Source: Picochlorum sp. 'celeri' (lineage: Eukaryota > Chlorophyta > Trebouxiophyceae). Taken from it: 64,000 bases of DNA. Shown piece by piece: positions 50,387-58,592 of this stretch (position 1 is the first letter of the stretch; every line of letters begins with the position of its first letter). The DNA lies in NCBI GenBank assembly GCA_010909725.1, contig JAACMV010000011.1, positions 186,001-250,000 of the forward strand. The letters run 5' to 3'. The position numbers were made by a program, and so were the translations under genes. Below the pieces are notes generated by a model, which was not told where the DNA came from, ran no database searches, and saw only the letters and a list, made by a program, of their open reading frames with translations.

Positions 50387-51088
50387 TTATGATGCGTGCA
50401 ACCTGGCTGAGACGGTTCGAAGCCTATTATATACCTTTCCTGCCGGCGATCCCATGATCAGGTTACATATAGCATCTCTTGCCACACGAATATTCTGGAA
50501 TGATCCCAGAATATGAATTTTAGTGTCAGCAATCACAATACGGGTCCGTGATGAATTCTCAATGGTAAACTTTGTCTTTCCACTCTTACCAGCCATACGG
50601 CCAATACCTCTGGCCAAATGCTCCCCTCGCAGGGTCTTCACATCCTTCACCTCGAACGATTCAATGTATAAATCATCCAAACGAAGCAATGCAATCGCGT
50701 CATTCACCTCAAAACCCAAAATAAATGCATGAATAAAATCAGCAGCTCGCTGCAGGTTGCCTGCATCAACAGTCTTATCCGTCGTCTTTATCTCTACTTT
50801 TCTACTCTTCAAATTCATACGCATGTCTAATTTCAAATTCTCTGTCACAGGCTTGTACAACGCAAGCCAATTGTTTTTCAATGGTGTCATTCTATGCTGC
50901 GGAACTGACACCCTGCGGAATTCAACCTTTTTCTGCTCACCATCCTTTGCTGCCGTATGAGGAGGAAATTTAGGCACCGCTGTCGCTCCATTATTATGTA
51001 ACACGAATTCTTCCCCACTCTCGATGGCCATTGGCGCAGCCGCGACGAGAGGGCTCTCCTTTTGTTCTTTCTTTGACACTTTCGGCAT
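50387..51088 (-). CDS. PNO1 (Dim2/RRP20), pre-ribosomal KH-domain protein
   Basis: Partner of NOB1 in late processing of the small-subunit rRNA 3' end. From the ATG at 51088 it has 233 residues; the upstream in-frame codons lack ATG. After a variable leader, FRRVSVPQHRMTPLKNNW opens the conserved part. The degenerate KH1 has KLDMRMNLKSRKVEIK; the KH2 (about 155-225) has RGEHLARGIGRMAGKSGKTK, FTIENSSRTRIVIAD and KIHILGSFQNIRVARDAICN, ending SPAGKVYNRLRTVSARL. TTACA at 50348-50352 is the probable poly(A) signal. Intronless. Confidence 0.96.
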   Translation of the reverse strand: MPKVSKKEQKESPLVAAAPMAIESGEEFVLHNNGATAVPKFPPHTAAKDGEQKKVEFRRVSVPQHRMTPLKNNWLALYKPVTENLKLDMRMNLKSRKVEIKTTDKTVDAGNLQRAADFIHAFILGFEVNDAIALLRLDDLYIESFEVKDVKTLRGEHLARGIGRMAGKSGKTKFTIENSSRTRIVIADTKIHILGSFQNIRVARDAICNLIMGSPAGKVYNRLRTVSARLHAS

Positions 51089-51567
51089 GCTCACCAATGC
51101 TTCTTTTTTTTGTTTCCACAACTAGATTCTACCAACAAAGAGGACAGCAGTCGTCACTAGAAGATGATGCACAGTAAATCTAAGACTCCTGATGGTATAT
51201 ATTCTAGTACTACAAAGTCGTCCTTGAAAATACGCCGAGGCAGAAAAAACCAGAATGGGTCGATGCCTCTCTCCAAGAGCAGTGAGTGGACTGCTATAGG
51301 ACTGATACCATAAACTTTTGAGGATATTTAAAGTCTCTGTCCATGCATGCATTGCCTTCATAATACATGGTAGTCTGCTGGCATGCATGCTGGACATGGG
51401 CGTCCCTAGAGAGATTACCTGTATATTCCGGTCAAATACCATCAACGATAGGAACACAGATGTATATATATAAAGCAATGTGTATCCCGTCTTGTGTGTT
51501 GAGTATCTGTCTCCTCCTCGGGTGATGGATGGATGGAATTGGAATAATTTATATAGTGTTTTAGAAC
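51089..51567. other. Intergenic region between divergent PNO1 and RPB9 genes
   Basis: 479 bases that carry both promoters. It contains several ATGCATGC-type words and a TATATATAAA at 51462-51471, but no conserved frame. Confidence 0.45.
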
Positions 51568-51921
51568 ATGTCTGACGGACCGAAACTACGTTTCTGTCCA
51601 GAAAGTAACGATTTACTCTGTCCTTTGGAGGACAAGGAGCGAAAACAGCTCATTTATTTTTGTAGAGGATGTGGCTATAAAGAAGACGCGGATCCATCGG
51701 ATTGGTGTGTATTTAGGAATGAAGTTCATCATACGTCGAGGGAGAAGGCTATTGTGCTGCAGGACGTGCGGTCAGACCCAACGCTTCCAAGGACGAACGA
51801 AGTGAGGTGTCCTAGCTGTGCTCATAATGAGGCTGTGTTTTTCTCGGCGAGTACGGAGGAAGGGATGACGCTGTTTTTCAACTGTACAAATTGTGCTCAT
51901 AGATGGAGGGATCATGTGTAA
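51568..51921 (+). CDS. DNA-directed RNA polymerase II subunit RPB9
   Basis: Small zinc subunit of RNA polymerase II in start-site choice and proofreading. It is 117 residues, intronless, the usual family length. The N-terminal zinc ribbon is altered: the first pair reads CPESNDLLC rather than C-x2-C, and CRGCG gives the second pair. The C-terminal ribbon has CPSCAHNEAVFF and CTNCAHRW, with the conserved EVRCPSC and FFNCTNC context. RTNEVRCPSC and LQDVRSDPTLPRT are RPB9-specific. The stop codon is part of a TGTAA and lies 12 bases before the stop of the convergent acetyl-CoA synthetase gene. Confidence 0.93.
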   Translation: MSDGPKLRFCPESNDLLCPLEDKERKQLIYFCRGCGYKEDADPSDWCVFRNEVHHTSREKAIVLQDVRSDPTLPRTNEVRCPSCAHNEAVFFSASTEEGMTLFFNCTNCAHRWRDHV

Positions 51922-51933
51922 TTTATTGTCGTG

Positions 51934-54165
51934 TTACTTGCCTCTAAATTTGATGAGCATCTCGACAACATTTGGATCTGCAAGTGTGGATGTGTCTCCT
52001 AATTGTTCTTCCTCAAAGCTCGCAATTTTACGCAATACGCGTCTCATAATCTTTCCTGAGCGGGTTTTTGGCAATGATGGGGCCCAGTGGATGACGTCGG
52101 GGGATGCAAAAGGTCCAATTTGACTTCGGACTTCCTTGATCAATTCCTTCTTAAGTTCATCATTGTGCTCCTGGCCTTCGACGAGGGTGACAAATGCCCA
52201 GATACCCTGGCCTTTGACAGGGTGCTCGTATCCAACGACAGCAGCCTCTGCGCAGCTATCGTGTGATACAAGCGCAGATTCTACTTCTGCAGAACCAATG
52301 CGATGCCCAGAGACGTTGATGACATCATCAACTCGTCCAGTGATCCAAATATACCCATCTTCGTCCCGTCGAGCACCGTCACCAGAGAAATAGTAGCCGG
52401 GGAATGGGGCAAAGTAGGTTGTTTCAAAGCGGTTTTGATCGCCATATACAGATCGAATTGCTGATGGCCAGGATGACTTGATGCACAAGTATCCTTCGGT
52501 TGCACCCTCCAACTCCTGGCCCTTTTCATTCACCAAGACTGGTTCGACACCGAAAAATGGAAGACTGGCTGATCCGGGCTTCTCTGGCCATGCGGTTGGA
52601 AGTGGGACAATCATGTGCCCACCAGTCTCAGTCTGCCACCAGGTATCCACAACTGGGCATCTGCCTTTTCCGACCATCTCATGATACCATTTCCAAGCCT
52701 CTGGATTTATAGGCTCTCCTACAGTACCCAAAATCTCAAGAGATGATAAATCAAACCCGCTGACGTGCTCATTACCTGTTCTCATCAGCGACCGAATGGC
52801 AGTAGGGGCTGTGTAAAACTGCTTCACCTTGAGTTGATCAATCACCTCCCAGCACCTCGATGGAGTCGGATACGTTGGTACGCCTTCAAAAACAACGTTG
52901 GTTGCTCCGTTGAGCAATGGTCCATATGTGAGATATGAATGGCCAGTGATCCACCCGCAGTCTGCAGTGCACCAAAACACATCACCTGGTTTCATGGCAA
53001 AACTAAACTTGGATGTGGTGGCAGCATATACCATGTATCCAGCTGTTGTGTGCAAGACGCCTTTTGGCTTTCCAGTAGATCCAGATGTATACAGCAAGAA
53101 GAGGGGGTCCTCTGCATCCATCCATTCAACGTCACATGTGGTGGGCTGTTGAGGAATGACATCTTGCCACACAACATCCCCTTCTGCCGGACCAATATCC
53201 AGTGATGGGTCTTGGTTATGATACATCAAGACATTTGGAACCGTATGTCCGCCTGCAGATGCGATACGAAGCGCTTCACGAGCAATATCGCTTAAACAAA
53301 TGGCCTTCTTTCCTCTCATCACTGCAGTTGCAGTCACCAGCACCTTGGCCTTGCAATCAACCATGCGGCTCGCCAGAGCATCCGCAGAGAAACCACCAAA
53401 CACAACCGAGTGAATAGCCCCAAGGCGAGCACATGCCAACATGGCAATAGGGAGTTCGCATATCATTGGCATATAGAGGGCCACTGTATCCCCCTTGCCT
53501 ACACCCACAGATTTCAACCATGATGCCACACGACACACCTCATCCAGCACCTCCGCATATGTCATTGTGTATGTCCGACCAACATCATTCCCCTCAAATA
53601 TAAAACATGTTCTATCGCCGTGGCCATCTTTCACGTGACGATCCAATGCATTGTAGCACAAATTTGTCCGCCCACCTCGAAACCATGTCGAATGAATTGG
53701 GCCCTTCCTTATATCAAAATTGAACGACATGTGCTCCTCATCAGGAAGGGTTTCCCAGTGGAAATTCTCCATTGCAATCTCCCTCCAGAATGCATTTGGA
53801 TCCTGAATACTTCTCGAATACATGGCAGAATATTCTTCAAGGTTCTTCACAAAAGCATCCTCCGAGACTCTCCCATACCCAGCCTTGTCAAAATGTACTG
53901 GAGGAGACTGCAATCAAATACTACATGTTAGTGGTTGCACGATGCCAAACAGAGGCCACTGCCATGGAGCCGTCGTCCTAAAACCAACCTTGGAAGCTTG
54001 AACGCTGAGACCACAAGATCTCCTACTTCTACGACTATTCTTGGCATACAGGCGTGATATTCGACCATGAATATTCCTCATATAAGCACTATCCCTCCCC
54101 TGTGCCAATTGAGTGCTCATGTGAGCAGACCCGAGGGGCCTTGAGTTAGCAACTGTCGAGATCAT
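51934..54165 (-). CDS. Acetyl-CoA synthetase (AMP-forming), probably organellar
   Basis: Makes acetyl-CoA from acetate, ATP and CoA. Exon 1 is 54165..53989 (59 residues, Arg/Ser-rich, only one acidic residue, a transit or mitochondrial leader), the intron 53988..53908 (81 bases, donor GTTGGT) and exon 2 53907..51934, for 716 residues. The family motifs are the P-loop LLYTSGSTGKPKG, WWQTETGGH, SGDGARRDEDGY and the catalytic Lys in RSGKIMRRVLRKI. The length fits ACS plus leader. The weak donor makes exon 1 slightly uncertain; exon 2 alone lacks a start ATG. Location (plastid or mitochondrion) cannot be decided. Confidence 0.93.
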
Positions 54166-54220
54166 GAATTTTCTCGCGTTACGCTCGCAGCATGACCGGA
54201 AACTTTACATATATATTTTA

Positions 54221-55294
54221 TTACTTGGATTTCTTTCGACTGTCACGGGTGAGGAATGTCGTTATGATCCAAAGTGCGCCATTTAAAAAAGTCATGGGGA
54301 GATCCATCAATGGGTTCACCAGCAGAGGCTGTCCCTGTGCTGCCAACACTGCACAAATTCATGGAACGCAATGATTGAATCAAAAGCCTTAAATATATAC
54401 AACACCTTGACTGATCGTACCATGTTGTGGATTCAATCCAGCTGCCTGGATGACACCTATAGGAAACAGACACGACATGTATGCTGTCTCTACAACCCAA
54501 TCTGTCTTTGGCACAGCAATCATAGGGATTCCAAATCCCACAAAGTACATCCAATATTTCTTCAAACACAGTTTTTTTTCAGAAAAGGACAATGACCGAA
54601 GCGTCCATTGATAATCAAAACAATAAAATGCATACAGCCAGGCAGATAGCATGGTGCCGAGAATGCGCCCTCCATACGGCATGTACCCGAGAGAGCTACA
54701 CATACACAGTGTTGATACAAATACAAGCGTTCTATAGACATCTTCAGCAAGGTTCCCTGCGCTCCTCACGGTTAATAGGGAGGAAGGGGATGCCATCACA
54801 ACGTTGTGCATTGTTGCCACATGTTGAGCAGACTCGAGCTGATGCAGTCGTGCTGTTGACACTGCTATAGTATGATACCATCCACTAGTCACTGCGACGA
54901 CAGCAACGTACGCCGGCCATTGCCAAATGATTCGAAAGAGCCACTCCAACACACGGGTATGAACAACCGTATCACGCACGGACTCTAGGTAGTCAATCAA
55001 CTCCAAGAATGCTAGATGGCTTCCATAAAAGATGCCACCTGATACCAAAAAGCATCCAAAAGATTTCACCTGCCGCAGAAGGAGAATATGAGACCTCTTT
55101 GAATGGAGCCAACGTGTAAAAACCAGCCAACTCGGTCAGTTGACCGTGCACACACGTACCAAGATGTCTGGATCCCGAAAAGCTCTCTGTGCTAATCTAT
55201 CTAGTCTAAAAAAGTCTAATACACCTCTCACGAGCAAATATACCGAGAAATACGCAGCAGATGCTACTTTTGAGTGTCTTTGAAATTCTCGCAT
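54221..55294 (-). CDS. EI24-like multispanning ER membrane protein
   Basis: Related to EI24/EPG-4, an ER protein of autophagy and membrane traffic. Three exons: 55294..55160, 55069..54421 and 54348..54221, with introns of 90 and 72 bases (GTACGT..CAG, GTACGA..CAG). The product has 303 residues. About five to six hydrophobic segments occur; the family core is WLYAFYCFDYQWTLRSLSF and KKYWMYFVGFGIPMIAV, matching the EI24 pattern of S-Y-FEYRW and YYFGFGLP. The final exon encodes VNPLMDLPMTFLNGALW and ends in KKSK, a dilysine-type ER retrieval signal. TTACA (54205-54209) is just after the stop. Confidence 0.82.
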
Positions 55295-55552
55295 GTCCGT
55301 CACGAGACCCTCATAGCGACGAATTCTCTTTTCTTAGTATTACACTGTTTTATACACTTTTCTTCTTTACAAATCGATAATACCAAAGAGGTATTGGAAT
55401 GGATTTCTTTCAAAAAAAAATGTATGGGGTCGTTGGCCTACCCAACAATCAACCCAGGCTGACTTACCAACCTGACAGGTGCTGGTAAGAAAAACCTATC
55501 GAAAAATGCATTGCTATGAACGATATTACATCATGCTGCAACTGCAGCAAAA

Positions 55553-56471
55553 TTATCTATAACGTCTGAGAGATACACGGTTGTTACGCCTCCAGGTAGC
55601 TCTGCGACTAGGTCTAGCCTTGGTGTACAAGTGTCCCTTGCCTTGAAGACCGCGGTATTTCTTGCCGGCTGCTGTAAGTCCACGAAGCTCGCGGTGCTTG
55701 TGAACTGGGTTGCAGATCCAGTTAATTCTAGGGTCGTTACGAATGACGGTGTGGGCTGGGTCTACAAGAATCACCTCAAAGTACTTGTACACGGCATCCT
55801 CATTCACCCAGTACGAGTTGAGCACGCGAAGTCCACCGCATTTACGTCCAACACGCTCCTCAGCCAAATTGCGAAGGTTTCTGACTGGCTTGAGCTCAGC
55901 GATACCCTGGTTGACTGGCTTTCCATACACAATACCCTGCACAACACATGGATAGTACGTCAGTCGATTGATCAGCCAATGGCGGCACACGCGCGTCCAA
56001 TAAGGACACAAAATTATTATACACACGGATCAGACTGCCACTCAAAGGATCAGGCCTTGAGTAGACAAAAACCGTCTCCGCCGCAAGTCGCTCCAAACAT
56101 ACCTTGTTGACTGGCTTTTTGCGGCCTCCACGGCGAACACGCACGCGATAAATCACATATCCTTGCTTTGCTTTATAACCAAGTCTGCGAGCCTTATCTG
56201 GTCTGCTTGGCTGCGTCAAACGGGTAATGCTTGGCAGCTGTCTGTACTCCCAGCATCGCACACGGGAGAGGAAACGGAGCACATCGCTCTGCTTCTTCTT
56301 CCAAAGCTCTTCAACGTACTGCATAATATCAATATATCATTAATTAGACACCATCGTATCGACTGTGGTGGGTTGAGAAGGCTCGGCACACGACAAGCAG
56401 CCATGGCGGTGAGGCCCCTCGAACACTCATCCTACTCTGCGCAGAAGAATACGTACTTTATAAGCCCCCAT
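55553..56471 (-). CDS. 60S ribosomal protein L15 (eL15)
   Basis: Core protein of the cytosolic large subunit. Exon 1, ATGGGGGCTTATAAA (56471..56457), encodes MGAYK; introns are 56456..56319 (138 bases) and 56102..55937 (166 bases), with donors GTACGT and GTATGT; exons 2 and 3 are 56318..56103 and 55936..55553. The product has 204 residues, exactly family length. [40 protein letters not shown] and [16 protein letters not shown] are invariant blocks. The introns are longer than average for this window, as in many ribosomal protein genes. TTACA at 55526-55530 follows the stop. Confidence 0.98.
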
Positions 56472-56569
56472 GATTATCTTTCAGAAAATACTAGCTGATG
56501 ATGAGAAATCCACGAGTATTTTGAGCGTCCATACCCATGCCGTCAGGCGGCCACGGATACCCCTGTGCT

Positions 56570-56652
56570 ATCTCCGGTCAAATGAATGCTTCGATAGGAA
56601 GCATGGATCTATTCGATGACCTTCCCATCAAAGGTGTATCTTCACCGGAGAT
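56570..56652. promoter_or_regulatory. Nested inverted repeat between eL15 and endonuclease III genes
   Basis: ATCTCCGGT (56570-56578) pairs with ACCGGAGAT (56644-56652). Inside the 65-base interval is a second stem, ATGCTTC-GATAG-GAAGCAT (56586-56604). It could be a promoter site pair or a small structured RNA; neither is shown. The flanking region (56472-56865) has no supported gene. Confidence 0.4.
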
Positions 56653-56865
56653 GATCACTATCATGTAGACTCTGGCGTAGAACCATGATGAATTTCAATA
56701 CTCTCCTGCTCCTGCTGGTGTATGTGATGTTCAAAATCACTGACAGAATTTTCAGAGTCGAGACATGATGAAATACGTGGTGGCTGAAATGAGATTGGTG
56801 TGATTTCTGTGAGTATCTAGGAGCATACAACAACAGAAGACAAACAGGGCAGAGAGACGACGAGT

Positions 56866-57903
56866 ATGTTTTCCCGGGGAGGGCGATTTGAGAGTTTTAT
56901 CCGACTCGGAGGACATATATACAACGCAGTGTATCAGCGATTGTTTTTGAGGAGACCTGTTGGGAGAAACTTGGGAGTATCAGTGCCACTTGGGTTCAAA
57001 CGAAGAAACCACCCACATAGCTCAAGACTGATCGATCAGAGGCGAGGTGTCTCTTCTACACGCGTGCGTACCACGTTTGAATATACATCATCTCCCATTC
57101 CCACGGAAAAGAAGAAAAAGGTGAGCATGAAAAAGGTGGTTGAGAAACCTGTCTCCATCAATGTCAGGACACATGAAGCGACGCTGCGGCCAAAAGCGTT
57201 AGAAATAGCAAAAAGACTCAATGCATTGTATCCAAATCCACCCATACCATTACATCACGGGTCTGGCTTCCAGCTCCTGTGTGCTGTGGTGTTGTCAGCA
57301 CAGACCACAGATATCAAGGTGAACGAGGTCACCCCAGCGCTATTTGCGATAGGACCAGACGCGGAGTCGATGTCGAAATGTGATGTCAAAGATATTCAGA
57401 ATATAATTGCAACGCTTGGGCTTGCGCCCACAAAGGCAAAGAATCTCAAAGGTCTCTCCATCCAGCTCATGGAGGAACATGATGGCATTGTCCCCAAAAC
57501 ATACGAAGAATTGGAAGCATTGCCTGGAGTAGGACATAAAACTGCTAGTGTGGTCATGTCACAAGTACATGGTGAGCCGGCATTCCCGGTCGATACACAC
57601 ATTCACAGACTGGCGCAGCGCTGGGGACTCACAGATGGATCTTCTGTGGAGCAGACAGAAGCCGATCTCAAGTACTTGTTCCCCAAAGAGTCATGGAATA
57701 GCCTTCATCTACAAATCATTTATTTTGGAAGGGAGCTGTGCCCTGCGAGGAGTCATGATCCGAATACATGCCCAATCTGTTCATGGGCTGCTGTCCATCC
57801 GTACAACAAAGTGTCATCATCGAATACAACCAATAGTGGCGGTAGGAAGAGAACCCAACAGAAACAGAAAGAACAAAATAATTCCAAGAAGAAAAAGAAC
57901 TGA
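56866..57903 (+). CDS. Endonuclease III homologue (NTH), with unusual C-terminal cysteine loop
   Basis: Bifunctional DNA glycosylase/AP lyase of base-excision repair for oxidised pyrimidines. It is intronless, 345 residues. A long basic leader (about 1-95) may be an organelle signal. The HhH-GPD fold shows FQLLCAVVLSAQTTD, EELEALPGVGHKTASVV with the catalytic Lys, and FPVDTHIHRLAQRWGL with the catalytic Asp. The usual iron-sulfur loop C-x6-C-x2-C-x5-C is replaced by C-x9-C-x2-C in GRELCPARSHDPNTCPIC, and no fourth Cys follows. A Lys/Gln-rich tail ends the protein. Activity is likely, as both catalytic residues are present. Confidence 0.92.
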   Translation: MFSRGGRFESFIRLGGHIYNAVYQRLFLRRPVGRNLGVSVPLGFKRRNHPHSSRLIDQRRGVSSTRVRTTFEYTSSPIPTEKKKKVSMKKVVEKPVSINVRTHEATLRPKALEIAKRLNALYPNPPIPLHHGSGFQLLCAVVLSAQTTDIKVNEVTPALFAIGPDAESMSKCDVKDIQNIIATLGLAPTKAKNLKGLSIQLMEEHDGIVPKTYEELEALPGVGHKTASVVMSQVHGEPAFPVDTHIHRLAQRWGLTDGSSVEQTEADLKYLFPKESWNSLHLQIIYFGRELCPARSHDPNTCPICSWAAVHPYNKVSSSNTTNSGGRKRTQQKQKEQNNSKKKKN

Positions 57904-57928
57904 AACGTGCTGTAGAATTCGTGTAATC

Positions 57929-58542
57929 ATGACGACATGTCATCCAATGTCTACGAAATTGCACCTGGGCCACTCCAGGTTCCATCCTACTGTATATACG
58001 CCACTAAAAAGGTGTAATTTGAAACCAATACATAGAACAAGGGGTACGTGTATCGATTGAAGATGAAAAGGATCAAAGGATCGTTGAACTGACATGTCCT
58101 ACCACATGTAGCCACCCCTGAAGAGAGCCCTGAGGACGATCAGATTGGCGATTTGTTTAGAAAAGAATTAGAAAAGCGTAATATTTCAAGCTTGGAGGAT
58201 ATTAAAGACCCTCAGGCGACTGTCAGACCGAGTGTGTTGCCCCCACCTGCCTTTGCCTCATCCAAGACTGAGGACGACCAATTGCAGCGATCTAGGAACT
58301 TGAACAGCGAAGGATTGGAAGGTCTTATACCACGAGCGAGCCAACTGCTCCAGTTGGGAGCATCATTCGCCTTTGCCTTTGGCCCCTTTATTCTTTTTGT
58401 TTTGGTTGCCTTTGGTCTTGTCTACAGTGTGTTTGGTGATTTATTTGTGCACTCAGGATCTCCATCGACCGGTGTCCCCCAGTATATTGATCCTATGGAA
58501 TTGCTTAGTGAACCCACGGTGGACCCTATGATTCCCATGTGA
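57929..58542 (+). CDS. Plastid-targeted small membrane protein of unknown function
   Basis: Exon 1 is 57929..58043, the intron 58044..58111 (68 bases, GTACGT..TAG, phase 1) and exon 2 58112..58542, for 181 residues. The first 38 residues are His/Lys/Arg/Thr-rich and acid-free, like a transit peptide. After an acidic segment (EESPEDDQIGDLFRKELEKR) and a Pro-rich stretch comes one long hydrophobic segment (about 122-150: LGASFAFAFGPFILFVLVAF) and a C-terminus with YIDPMELLSEPTVDPMIPM. The tail looks conserved, and I associate it with thylakoid or envelope proteins of green plants, but cannot name the family. Confidence 0.65.
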
Positions 58543-58555
58543 ATTGATCCATGGC

Positions 58556-58578
58556 ATCATCTCTCTAGGAGAGATGAT
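58556..58578. promoter_or_regulatory. Perfect 10-base-pair hairpin upstream of COG5
   Basis: ATCATCTCTC-TAG-GAGAGATGAT lies 14 bases after one stop codon and 15 bases before the COG5 ATG. It could form in the COG5 5' UTR or act on the upstream 3' end. The partial repeat GAGAGATGAT recurs at 58587. Confidence 0.55.
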
Positions 58579-58592
58579 TTCACTCTGGAGAG

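Noticed and set aside
53908..53988. An intronless acetyl-CoA synthetase starting near 53913.
   Set aside because: There is no ATG there, and the upstream exon adds a leader in phase. The donor GTTGGT is weak, so this remains the least typical splice site.
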